Positions 6,886-14,093 of a DNA stretch of 14,093 bases are shown in pieces (within the stretch, counting starts at the first letter, position 1; the number at the start of each line of letters is the position of its first letter). The stretch spans positions 1-14,093 of the forward strand of contig CANJDA010000045.1 in the NCBI GenBank assembly GCA_947472705.1, in the 5' to 3' direction. This DNA comes from Flavobacteriaceae bacterium. GTDB lineage: Bacteria > Bacteroidota > Bacteroidia > Flavobacteriales > Flavobacteriaceae. The position numbers and the translations under genes were made by a program. Under the pieces are notes generated by a model. It worked only from the letters and a program-made list of their open reading frames with translations, searched no databases and had not been told where the DNA came from.

Positions 6886-8420
6886 TATACTGTTCTTTTC
6901 CCTAATTTGATTAATTTATCAGCATAAAAAACAGCTTTTTTAAACTGCAATTTGCGAAAAGGTAATTTTACTATTCTTAATGGCAATGCAAAAATAGGTC
7001 CTTTAAATAAATAGAGTACAAGATATTTTGAACGGTATTCCTTTAAAATTTGAGGCTCATAATGTTTTATGTAAAAATAAACAACCGTTGGACTCGGAAT
7101 AGGTCTAATCCACTTGACTGGTGTGTCTAATTCCCAAGGTTGCTTTTTTCTTTTTTTTCCAAGAATATTTGCTTGATTACCCCAAAATCGATACCCACCA
7201 ATGGCAGGTTTTAAATGTAAATTTGCTGAAAAAGGATTTTGCAATACTACCACTCCACTTTTGATTAATGACAGTCCAAAATCATTGTCTTCGCCATAAC
7301 CTCCATCAAAATTGACATCATTTCCAACCAATTGGTTGACAAATTCTCTTTTAACACAATTATTAGCGTTATTGAAAATTTGTGCCACACCACTCAAATA
7401 GCGATATTTACCCATGTTTGTTAACTTATGGCTCAAATCATTTAAGTTTTGATTTTGATTATCAGCTCTAACATCTAAACCATTGCATGCATCAACTTTA
7501 TAGGTTTGTATAAAACTAATGTGATTTTCAATATAGTTGGAAGGTATTCTTATATCGTCATCACCAAAAACAATATAATCTCCGGTACATAACTGAATAG
7601 CTTCATTTCTGGCCCTACAACTTCCTTTAGTTTCTTGCCATTTTACAATAACTTCAAAAGGGAAATTAATGGAATTGTATAAACTTTCATTTCTTTCTGA
7701 CTCTGGTGTGGCATCAACTATTACCACTTGTGTAGGAATGTGTGTTTGATTAGACAAATCACTCAACAACTTTAGAGTGTAATCTTGTCGCATCATGGTG
7801 GGTATTATGTAGCTAACTGTGGGGTTGCCTTTTATTGCATTTAGTTTTCGGGGTTCCATTACAGGAATATCGTCCTTGAGTTTAAAATTTTTCTTTGCAT
7901 AAAAGAAAGCATTCCATTCACTTATTTTCCAAAAACCCACACGGTAAATCATAAAAAGAGCATGGTCTGTTTTATACTTTTTAATAAAAAAAGCATACCT
8001 ATCTTTTGGAGGTATCGCTATTGTTTCCTGACCATTTGACTCAAAAAGACCTTTAACATAAATGGGTACTGCTCCAAAATGTATTGCCCGATATCCAAAA
8101 TCAATAGCTTGCATTTGCTTATTTGAAAAATCATTGTCAAATCCGTTTAATGTCATCCATACTGATTTTCTAACTGCAAACTGATTTGGATTTATACGCC
8201 AACTCACACATTCATTTAAGTTATCAAAATCTCTGGTATAGAAAGTAATAGTTTGATAGACAATTTCAGGGAAAGCATTTTTATAACCTTGCTCAAATGA
8301 ACTATGCCATATATCTCCAAAACTTTGTGATAGTACTTCCAATTTCTCAAAATTGGGAGTGCCATTATATAAAATAATTTCTCCTTGTGTTGTTTTATAT
8401 TCTTTTAGTTGCAAACTCAT
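6885..8420 (-). CDS. Two-part glycosyltransferase family 2 protein with extra N-terminal acceptor-half-like domain
   Basis: The 511-residue protein carries a complete GT2 domain from about 200 to 400: VSYIIPTM at 202-209, VVIVDATPE at 232-240, GSCRARNEA at 266-274, the metal-binding GDDDI at 286-290, and the catalytic-type GYGEDNDFGLSL at 374-385. Residues 1-190 are a second region lacking the nucleotide-binding strand and DXD triad. It does have WRINPNQFAVRKSVW (74-88), GFDNDF (93-98) and QAIDFGYRA (104-112), which look like the acceptor/C-terminal half of a GT-A enzyme (GT7C-like). The C-terminus (400-511) is basic and hydrophobic and may be membrane-associated. The whole is well above the usual GT2 length of about 300. 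The N-terminal part may guide acceptor binding or be a degenerate transferase; this is inference. There is a 32-base gap to the upstream GT4 gene. Confidence 0.88.
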   Translation of the reverse strand: MSLQLKEYKTTQGEIILYNGTPNFEKLEVLSQSFGDIWHSSFEQGYKNAFPEIVYQTITFYTRDFDNLNECVSWRINPNQFAVRKSVWMTLNGFDNDFSNKQMQAIDFGYRAIHFGAVPIYVKGLFESNGQETIAIPPKDRYAFFIKKYKTDHALFMIYRVGFWKISEWNAFFYAKKNFKLKDDIPVMEPRKLNAIKGNPTVSYIIPTMMRQDYTLKLLSDLSNQTHIPTQVVIVDATPESERNESLYNSINFPFEVIVKWQETKGSCRARNEAIQLCTGDYIVFGDDDIRIPSNYIENHISFIQTYKVDACNGLDVRADNQNQNLNDLSHKLTNMGKYRYLSGVAQIFNNANNCVKREFVNQLVGNDVNFDGGYGEDNDFGLSLIKSGVVVLQNPFSANLHLKPAIGGYRFWGNQANILGKKRKKQPWELDTPVKWIRPIPSPTVVYFYIKHYEPQILKEYRSKYLVLYLFKGPIFALPLRIVKLPFRKLQFKKAVFYADKLIKLGKRTV

Positions 8421-8452
8421 TTTTATGTATTAAACTCAATCCTTTTGTGATA

Positions 8453-9601
8453 TTATTTTTGTATGCAATTTTTATAAAACGCCAAACTTTGTGTAGCTAC
8501 CACTTCTATACTAAATTGTTGTTCAACTTTCTCTCTGGCCGCCAATCCAAACTGATTTCTTAAATCAATATTTTCTAGCAATTTTACTATTTTGGCAGCA
8601 TATTCTTTATGATTTCCTGGATGCACTAAAAAACCATTAAGCCCATCATCTATAACTTCTGGAGCCCAACCAATATTGGAAGCCACAATTGATTTACTCA
8701 TGGCCATTGCTTCAATCCAAGAAACGGGTAAAGCTTCTGCAAATGTAGGGAAAACACAAACTGTTGCTAAATTGATATAATCTTTAATAGAATCATACGA
8801 TACGCTACCAACATATTCCACATTTCTAATTGCATCAAGGTCAAATAGTGGTTTAATCATCTCCCAAACCGAAGGATTACCAGATTTCAAATCAGAAGAA
8901 TCTTTTCCAACCAAAATCAGCTTTGCTCTTTTATTCTGTTTAAAAACTTCATTAAAAATGTTTGGTAACTCTAGAGATCCTTTTTTCCGAATTAAAGTTC
9001 CAAAGTATAAAATATTCAATTCTTGATTAGATGCGTTTGTGTTTGAAACCTGAAATTTATTGATGTCAATACCGTTAGGTATAATGGTGAAATGACGCTG
9101 CAAGCCGAATAAAGTATTGGTCAAATCGGCAGTATACTGACTAACAGAAATTAATGCATCTGCATTTTTTATTGCCCTTCTTTCATTAAAACGGTTTAAG
9201 AATTTCACTCTACGATTATCCAAATGACTGAAATAGGTATCTGAACCATGTAATCTAACAATTAGAGGACATTTAGGTTTTATTTTGGAAGTAATTCCTT
9301 CCCAGTCAACCGCTTCTACAACATCAATTTTGTCTTCATCAACTAAAGTGTTCAGGAGTTTTTCTATTTTTTTTTGGGTTAATAATTTAGAAAAACCTTT
9401 GATTTTTATGTTTTTTATTAAATAAAAAGTAATTCCATTTTCAGTAAAGATTTCATCTTTATCATGACCGTACAAGACAATTACTACTTCGTTTCCACTT
9501 TGTAATAAACCTTTAGATAAATTAAAAATACTGGTGCCAATACCGCCCGAAAACTTCAATTTAGGATGTGGAAATTCAGGGGTTAGAAAAGCAATCTTCA
9601 T
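8453..9601 (-). CDS. Glycosyltransferase family 4 (GT-B fold)
   Basis: A 382-residue GT-B retaining glycosyltransferase. The N-terminal acceptor domain opens with MKIAFLTPEFPHP and a glycine-rich loop FSGGIGTSIFNLSKGL (17-32). The C-terminal donor domain contains IIPNGIDINKF (173-183), ILYFGTLIRKKG (197-208), ILVGKDSS (229-236), and the EX7E motif with E289 and E297 in FAEALPVSWIEAMAM, which contacts the NDP-sugar. This is the normal length and domain order for GT4. It should extend the repeat unit at the cytoplasmic face; the sugar is not predictable. A 106-base spacer precedes it, the longest in the operon, so it may have its own promoter. The ATG at 9601 gives the canonical N-terminus. Confidence 0.92.
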   Translation of the reverse strand: MKIAFLTPEFPHPKLKFSGGIGTSIFNLSKGLLQSGNEVVIVLYGHDKDEIFTENGITFYLIKNIKIKGFSKLLTQKKIEKLLNTLVDEDKIDVVEAVDWEGITSKIKPKCPLIVRLHGSDTYFSHLDNRRVKFLNRFNERRAIKNADALISVSQYTADLTNTLFGLQRHFTIIPNGIDINKFQVSNTNASNQELNILYFGTLIRKKGSLELPNIFNEVFKQNKRAKLILVGKDSSDLKSGNPSVWEMIKPLFDLDAIRNVEYVGSVSYDSIKDYINLATVCVFPTFAEALPVSWIEAMAMSKSIVASNIGWAPEVIDDGLNGFLVHPGNHKEYAAKIVKLLENIDLRNQFGLAAREKVEQQFSIEVVATQSLAFYKNCIQK

Positions 9602-9630
9602 GTTTCTTTAGTAAAAAGCTATAGTGTCGT

Positions 9631-9638
9631 CAAAAATA
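9631..9638 (-). promoter_or_regulatory. Candidate Bacteroidetes-type -7 promoter element
   Basis: Read on the minus strand the bases are TATTTTTG, matching the flavobacterial/Bacteroidetes -7 consensus TAnnTTTG. It lies about 30 bases upstream of the ATG of the GT4 gene ending at 9601, in the longest spacer of the operon. No convincing TTG (-33) element is found at the usual distance, and such AT-rich matches arise by chance, so this is only a candidate. Confidence 0.25.
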
Positions 9639-9687
9639 GTGTTTATTTCTTAATCCTTGGCTGTTTTAAACTACTACCCAGCTACTG

Positions 9688-9705
9688 TTTCTAATGAGTT
9701 AGAAA
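9688..9705 (-). repeat. Inverted repeat after GT4 stop codon, possible weak terminator
   Basis: A perfect 7-base stem, TTTCTAA and TTAGAAA, flanks a 4-base loop and begins two bases past the stop of the upstream GT4 gene. The stem is AT-rich, and no U-tract follows on the minus strand. It could attenuate transcription or mark the mRNA 3' end, but it is a poor intrinsic terminator. Confidence 0.3.
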
Positions 9706-9707
9706 TA

Positions 9708-10793
9708 TTATTGGAGCAAATTTAAATAGTTGTCAACCATTGTCTCTAAGGAAAAACGATTTACAGCTTTATTGACTTCAGTACAATCTTTAATGCCTTT
9801 TTTTTGATTAAGAATATAACTTAATATTACTTTTAAACCCTGTGTATCTTCTCTTTCAAACAAAAAACCATTCTCATTTTCCAATACCATACCTAACACA
9901 TTTCCATGTTCTTTTGTGGTAATTACTGGCAAATTAGATAATAAACTTTCTATTACAGAATAACAAAAAGTTTCCCCATGTGAGGGATGAATTAAGTAAT
10001 CATAATTGGTGTATAATTCGTGTAAATTGGCAACACTCCCTTTAAAAATAAAGTATTTTTCAAGTTTATATTTTTTCACCATATCTTGAAGTGAGTCTTT
10101 AAAAACACCACTCCCATACAAGTCAATAGTAAATTGATAATCGGCTTCTTTAACTAACTCTTTGACAGCGATAATTAAGTCTTGAATTCCTTTTTCAAAT
10201 CGTAAATGAGATGCAACAATAAACTTTCCTTTGAACTCAAAATTGATTTTCTTTTTAAATTTTTCAATTTCTATTCCATTAAAAATTACTAAAGTTTTTT
10301 TTCGAATACTTGAGCCAAACTCTCTTATTAAATTTTCTCTACTGTATTCTGAAACACTCACAAAAACATCAGTATAGTGAATATACAACAATCCTTTCAG
10401 GCGCTTTTTTATTTTTATTTTTAATGGATAACCTTCTATTGGGCGTGGGTTGTGATCAACAGCAATAATTTTTGCCTTTGTTTCTTTTTTTATTTTTTTA
10501 AAAATAGGTGTACAAAGTTCAACAAAATGTGTAAAAACGTTAGTGTAAAGAGGCTTATTATTTAGGCAATAATTATAGAAAAACTCTTCTACATTTTGAT
10601 GGTCACTACTAAAAATTGTTAGTTCTGAATAACCGTTATGTCTAGATTCATTAGGGAAAAACCAATCAACCTGAATCCCATTAGTATTACACTTTTGATC
10701 AAACATCCAGAAAAAATAATCCATCCCGCCAATTCTTTCAGGCAGTAATTCATAAGAACAAACTATAGCTATTCTTTTTACTGATTGGCCCAT
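9708..10793 (-). CDS. Glycosyltransferase family 4 (GT-B fold)
   Basis: A 361-residue GT-B transferase. The N-terminal domain starts IAIVCSYELLPERIGGMDYFF at about 8-28, where the GG loop contacts the donor. The linker region includes VFVSVSEYSRENL (143-155) and VIFNGIEIEKF (169-179). The C-terminal domain has SHLRFEKGIQDLI (195-207) with the usual donor-phosphate arginine and lysine (R198, K201), and an EX7E motif at E274 and E282 in HGETFCYSVIESL. Its start overlaps the preceding gene by 16 bases in a different frame, indicating coupled translation. It shares family and fold with the next gene but differs enough in sequence that the two are not a recent duplication. Substrates are unknown. 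Confidence 0.9.
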   Translation of the reverse strand: MGQSVKRIAIVCSYELLPERIGGMDYFFWMFDQKCNTNGIQVDWFFPNESRHNGYSELTIFSSDHQNVEEFFYNYCLNNKPLYTNVFTHFVELCTPIFKKIKKETKAKIIAVDHNPRPIEGYPLKIKIKKRLKGLLYIHYTDVFVSVSEYSRENLIREFGSSIRKKTLVIFNGIEIEKFKKKINFEFKGKFIVASHLRFEKGIQDLIIAVKELVKEADYQFTIDLYGSGVFKDSLQDMVKKYKLEKYFIFKGSVANLHELYTNYDYLIHPSHGETFCYSVIESLLSNLPVITTKEHGNVLGMVLENENGFLFEREDTQGLKVILSYILNQKKGIKDCTEVNKAVNRFSLETMVDNYLNLLQ

Positions 10794-12175
10794 ATTTTTA
10801 ATTGTTCCGCTATTCGCTTACTGGTTTCTTTTAAAGGTTTTCCAACTTGAAGTTGATTAAACTGCTTTCTGTTTTCGGCATCAAGTACTGGGTTGTTAAG
10901 GTATTGATTTATAGCAGTAATTAATTCTTCTTCATTGGTTGCAATTTTGGTAGAATGGCTATTTACAACATTGACAATATGAGCATACTGCAAAAACCTT
11001 TGATCGTTGTATAACCCATTGGAACTGTTGCCAAAAACAGTATTAATTACAGGTTTATCAAACTGCATAAAATCCAAACTCATAGTTGATAGCATATTGA
11101 TATTCAAATCACAATACTCTATTAAAGCTCTCAAATCTTTTACATCTTCTATGGTGGGCACCCTTTGTGACCATACTTCCTGATGCCCTTCTCGAGTTAG
11201 ACTCCAATCGGGAAAATTCCAATAGATAAACGGATATTGTTCTACTAAAGCAGCAAACCTAATAGCGTCTTCGGCAGGAGAAGTTCTTACAATAAAGTTT
11301 ACCTCTTCTATTGTATTAGCTTTAATAGCATTAGCAATTATTTGGATATATAATTCGTCATTTTTGCTGGTAGAAATATCACCGCAACTGAAACAGATAG
11401 TTTTTTTTAAACTATCCAAACCAAATTTTTTAAAAAAGGCTTCTTTAGTAGTTTGATACTGTCCTAAAACATAAGGTTCAAATTGGGGTGTCCCCACAAC
11501 TTCAATGTGTTCAGATTTTATTTTAGTATAAAAATGCATCAATTCACTTTGCATTAAATCACTCCAAACCAAATAATAATCAAAATTTCCAGCCATTCGG
11601 TTTTTAGAAGCCAAATTATCCCAGCTAAAAATAAAAGCGGTGGTTTTTATTTTAAGTTTTTCGGCAGCATAAATAAGCGGGGCGATGAATGAAGGTCTTT
11701 GATGTGTAAAAAACAAAATGTCAACTGCTTCATTTTGGAGCAATTTACTATACTCTTTAGTGACTTTATTTTGCTTAAAACTAAACTGTTGCAACCAATT
11801 GTATGATTGAATCCAATTTTCTGAATGAAAAAAGCTAGTCCATATATAGGTTAAATAAGTTGCTAAACCTCGAACTGAATTCGATTTAGAAAAACTAGCA
11901 TTCAAATTATCTTGTATACCAAAATTGCTTTTTTTATGCAATTGCAAATGAGCAATTTCTTTGATTTTACGAAAAAACCAAGTGATGAATTTTTCATTAA
12001 AAACAGTTAATTCAATAATTTTTGCCTTTTTAGACAAACCTTCAAAAACTATTGCAGGTAAACAGGAGAAAATAACAACTTCGTCGAAATGACTTTCAGC
12101 TTCTTTCAGAAAATCACTTAACACAAAATTCCTAAAACCAACACCATCAGTAATTACAATTCCAATTTTTTTCAT
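10778..12175 (-). CDS. GT-B-like surface-carbohydrate protein, exact family uncertain
   Basis: I do not recognise a characterised relative of this 465-residue protein. It opens with a glycosyltransferase-like Rossmann strand (MKKIGIVITDGVGFRNF, 1-17). A middle segment near 185-230 includes FSWDNLASKNRM, YLVWSDLMQSELMHFY and VVGTPQFEPY, a pattern shared by GT-B proteins related to CDP-glycerol glycerophosphotransferases and other surface-polysaccharide transferases. Further on it has TICFSCGDISTS near 260-271 and a donor-site-like LSTMSLDFMQFDKPVI at about 365-380. No membrane helix or signal peptide is apparent. It sits between an FkbM methyltransferase (7-base gap) and a GT4 gene (16-base overlap), so a role in building or decorating the glycan is likely. 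It may be a glycosyl- or polyol-phosphate transferase; confidence is high for a gene and modest for the fold. Confidence 0.8.
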   Translation of the reverse strand: MKKIGIVITDGVGFRNFVLSDFLKEAESHFDEVVIFSCLPAIVFEGLSKKAKIIELTVFNEKFITWFFRKIKEIAHLQLHKKSNFGIQDNLNASFSKSNSVRGLATYLTYIWTSFFHSENWIQSYNWLQQFSFKQNKVTKEYSKLLQNEAVDILFFTHQRPSFIAPLIYAAEKLKIKTTAFIFSWDNLASKNRMAGNFDYYLVWSDLMQSELMHFYTKIKSEHIEVVGTPQFEPYVLGQYQTTKEAFFKKFGLDSLKKTICFSCGDISTSKNDELYIQIIANAIKANTIEEVNFIVRTSPAEDAIRFAALVEQYPFIYWNFPDWSLTREGHQEVWSQRVPTIEDVKDLRALIEYCDLNINMLSTMSLDFMQFDKPVINTVFGNSSNGLYNDQRFLQYAHIVNVVNSHSTKIATNEEELITAINQYLNNPVLDAENRKQFNQLQVGKPLKETSKRIAEQLKIWANQ

Positions 12176-12182
12176 TAAATAA

Positions 12183-12932
12183 TTAAACTATCTCTTTAAT
12201 AAATAGATTTCGTTGAAAAGCGGTAATATCATTAACTTCTTTCCATATTTCATAATCATGCTTATGCAAAACATCAAGTATTTTTTCGAATGTTTCTTTA
12301 CTCATCGTATTAGGCACATAATATTCAAAGTTTATGATGGATGGTTTAAACTGGTTGAAATCAATATTAAGAATAATTTCGGCATCATATCCTTCTGTGT
12401 CTATTTGTAACAAATCAACCGATGCAATTTCTTTTTCTTTAAGCAAATTTGATAGCGATATACATTTCACTTTCTCCTCAATCATATGTTCTGTGGGAAC
12501 CTTACAATTGATATGATGCTCTTTTTTAAATGAGGCAATTCCTTTAGTGTATTTAGGTAAAATAGCGCTGCTCTCAGGATTTACCCTATTAATAATCATT
12601 TCCGTTTGAGTGTTATGAATCGCTAAATTCAAAGTTTCAATTTTAGGAAAATTGAGGTAATTTTTTTTTAATTCAAGGTAATAGTCCTTAACAGGCTCTA
12701 AAATATAACCCGAAACTTTATTATTATTCCACACAATAAAATGATGCAATGGATCATCGTTTACTCCGTCATTTCCACCTATTTGGATAAAATTGACATT
12801 CCCTTTTTTAGCTAATAATTTGTATAAAATACTATCTAAAAAAATAAAGTTATCTCTTTTTTTAATTTGATAACCCGTTTTATTAACCTGTTTTTTAAGG
12901 TAATTAAACAACTTCTTCTTAAAATTTATCAT
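12183..12932 (-). CDS. FkbM-family SAM-dependent methyltransferase
   Basis: A 249-residue Rossmann-fold methyltransferase of the FkbM type. The SAM-binding motif I is FIQIGGNDG at 48-56, followed by the ribose-contacting acidic residue E79 in YILEP. The family-specific LLQIDTEGYDAEIL runs from 174 to 187, and VNFEY-like and C-terminal strands complete the fold (INFEYYVP near 200). Members O-methylate sugars or polyketides, and in polysaccharide loci they often methylate a hydroxyl of one residue, sometimes capping the chain. The first 25 residues are very basic (about eleven Lys/Arg) and may favour membrane or lipid-linked substrates. It follows the AsnB-like gene by 28 bases and precedes the GT-B-like gene by 7 bases. 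The acceptor sugar is unknown. Confidence 0.88.
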   Translation of the reverse strand: MINFKKKLFNYLKKQVNKTGYQIKKRDNFIFLDSILYKLLAKKGNVNFIQIGGNDGVNDDPLHHFIVWNNNKVSGYILEPVKDYYLELKKNYLNFPKIETLNLAIHNTQTEMIINRVNPESSAILPKYTKGIASFKKEHHINCKVPTEHMIEEKVKCISLSNLLKEKEIASVDLLQIDTEGYDAEIILNIDFNQFKPSIINFEYYVPNTMSKETFEKILDVLHKHDYEIWKEVNDITAFQRNLFIKEIV

Positions 12933-12960
12933 GATATTGTTATGTACGTTTTTAAATTAT

Positions 12961-14093
12961 TTATTTTAATAATTGGGCAGCATTAATCCATTGCCAAATA
13001 TGAAAACTACTTTGATTATCGCCTTTAAAAAAGGCCGACAATTCGTTACGCAAAGCACTTTTATTAAACCAATTATTATTTTCTAATAAGGCTACTTCAG
13101 CAAAAACCCAATCTTTTAAATCTTCCGAAAGCCACTCTCTTTGTGGAGTTTGCAAAGGTCTTTTGGGAGCCAAAACTAAATCCTTTTCCAAAAATTTTGA
13201 AGCTATTTTACGCAACATCCATTTTTGCGCATTATCCTTTATTTTAAAATTGGTTGGTCTACTAAAGACATATTCAACCAATTCAAAATCTAAAAAAGGT
13301 TCCCGCAATTCGGTGCCATACATCATTGAAACTCGATCATTAAACCTAAGTGCTCTAGGAATTTTGGTGTAAAACAAATCGCGATACTGCAAATTTAACA
13401 AGTTGTCCTCAAATGGTGTGGGATAAATGGTTTTATGATATTCATTGGTAAAATCAAGTTCTAAAACATTTCGTCTAAATGGCGAATTTAATACCCCTTG
13501 AATTATACTTTTGGAATTATTGACATAATAGTCATAACCTGCCCAAGCCTCATCAGAGCCTTGACCATCAAGCAAAACCTTCACGCCCATGCTACTTGCC
13601 TTTTCAAAAATTTTGGCATAAGCCAAAGTAGGAATGCCTCCATAAGGTTCTTCTTGATGCAATGCCATTTCTTTAGAAAATGTTGGAATTTCCTCAACTG
13701 TAAGTGTGCAAACATTTAAATGATAGGGTCGATTTTCAAGCATCCCTTTTACCCATTTCAATTCATCATATCGATCATCATTAGTGATAAATGTGAATGC
13801 TTCTATCGATTGTTTATCAATATTTTGTTGATCAATTAAAGCTAATAAAGTACTAGAATCAAGGCCACCACTCAAATTAAAACCGATTGGAACATCAGCT
13901 CTAAAACGCAGATTTATGGCTTTCAACAGTAAATTAGTAATATATTCTTCTTCCTGTTTTTCAAATTGATTTTGAAGTCTAAAAATTTGTTCTTCAAAAT
14001 GATACCATTTTTTTATTTGCAGTGTTTTATCTTTCAGGATTAAAAAATGCCCTCCAGGAAGTTGCTTTATATTTTGCCAAAAAGTCTCATTGG
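12961..14093 (-). CDS. asnB: AsnB-type glutamine amidotransferase/asparagine synthase, C-terminal part (5' partial)
   Basis: The reading frame stays open to the window edge, so only the last 376 or so residues are seen and the N-terminal glutaminase domain lies mostly outside. The frame just upstream of 13926 encodes LPGGHFLIL (14044-14061 region), the conserved end of the glutaminase domain, which rules out the TTG at 13926 as a start. The synthetase domain shows the PP-loop SGGLDSS at 13852-13872, GQGSDE at 13549-13566, and an ELREPFLD block further on. The family uses glutamine ammonia and ATP to amidate a carboxylate. Within a polysaccharide locus such paralogues often act on uronic acids to give uronamides, or on a peptide-like substituent, rather than making asparagine; this is inferred from context. 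It is the most upstream gene seen in the minus-strand operon. Confidence 0.9.
   Translation of the reverse strand, partial: NETFWQNIKQLPGGHFLILKDKTLQIKKWYHFEEQIFRLQNQFEKQEEEYITNLLLKAINLRFRADVPIGFNLSGGLDSSTLLALIDQQNIDKQSIEAFTFITNDDRYDELKWVKGMLENRPYHLNVCTLTVEEIPTFSKEMALHQEEPYGGIPTLAYAKIFEKASSMGVKVLLDGQGSDEAWAGYDYYVNNSKSIIQGVLNSPFRRNVLELDFTNEYHKTIYPTPFEDNLLNLQYRDLFYTKIPRALRFNDRVSMMYGTELREPFLDFELVEYVFSRPTNFKIKDNAQKWMLRKIASKFLEKDLVLAPKRPLQTPQREWLSEDLKDWVFAEVALLENNNWFNKSALRNELSAFFKGDNQSSFHIWQWINAAQLLK

Larger units (their letters stand above)
9602..9707. other. Longest intergenic spacer in the operon
   Basis: This 106-base AT-rich stretch separates two GT4 genes, while all other minus-strand junctions are 0-32 bases or overlap. 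It holds a 7-bp inverted repeat just after the upstream stop codon and a single TAnnTTTG match 30 bases before the downstream start. I see no open frame of note and no RNA gene. It may be a point of partial termination and restart, or the scar of a lost gene or of a module join. Confidence 0.5.

Noticed and set aside
9717..9724. Second TAnnTTTG match (TAAATTTG on the minus strand)
   Set aside because: It lies in the 3' coding end of a GT4 gene, lacks a -33 element, and is over 100 bases from the next start; such matches are common in AT-rich DNA.
8453..10793. Two adjacent GT4 genes as a recent tandem duplication
   Set aside because: They share only family motifs (NGI, EX7E); the rest of the sequence and the N-terminal domains differ, so they are separate family members.
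12213..13719. Several short plus-strand open frames (for example 12213-12410, 13163-13372, 13498-13719)
   Set aside because: All are antisense to the FkbM and AsnB-like genes, whose protein motifs are clear, and none shows protein-like features.
13924..13926. TTG as start of the AsnB-like gene
   Set aside because: The same frame continues upstream to the window edge and encodes sequence typical of the end of the glutaminase domain, so the gene is cut by the window.
1..14093. tRNA or rRNA genes, CRISPR arrays, insertion sequences, phage or defence genes
   Set aside because: I found no such sequence; the window is almost fully accounted for by polysaccharide biosynthesis genes and short spacers.

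Overview
The window is AT-rich, has weak Shine-Dalgarno signals and one sequence of the flavobacterial/Bacteroidetes -7 type (TAnnTTTG). Its protein set is typical of a surface-polysaccharide (O-antigen, capsule or exopolysaccharide) locus. A member of the Flavobacteriaceae or a close relative is the most likely source; this is inferred from composition and protein style, not from a marker gene.

Layout: thirteen genes lie head to tail on the minus strand and fill almost everything from 14093 down to 703. In transcription order they are: an AsnB-type glutamine amidotransferase (5' end beyond the window), an FkbM-type methyltransferase, a GT-B-like protein of uncertain identity, two GT4 glycosyltransferases, a 511-aa two-part GT2 protein, a second GT2, an SDR-type epimerase/dehydratase, an ATP-grasp ligase, a HAD-family protein, a membrane-anchored GtrB/DPM1-type GT2, a NeuD/PglD-type N-acyltransferase, and WecE. 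One plus-strand gene (1-702) carries the C-terminal part of a polytopic membrane protein, probably a GT-C-type glycosyltransferase. It meets the minus-strand operon stop codon to stop codon at 702/703.

How the genes may work together: the first half (14093-5875) supplies chain-building glycosyltransferases plus decorating enzymes (amidation, methylation). The second half (5845-703) is a tightly packed nucleotide-sugar and lipid-carrier module. WecE with a NeuD/PglD-type acyltransferase would make a dTDP-4-acylamino-4,6-dideoxygalactose, and a GtrB-like enzyme could move a sugar to a polyprenyl phosphate. The ATP-grasp, SDR and HAD proteins probably make or attach a less common substituent. 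No Wzx flippase, Wzy polymerase, initiating transferase or RmlA/RmlB is present here, so the locus must continue outside the window or draw on genes elsewhere.

Unusual points: a HAD protein lacking the second motif-I aspartate; ATP-grasp, HAD and GtrB genes lying in one continuous reading frame separated only by TAA codons; a TTG start on the GtrB gene; and an extra GT2 acceptor-half-like domain fused to a complete GT2.
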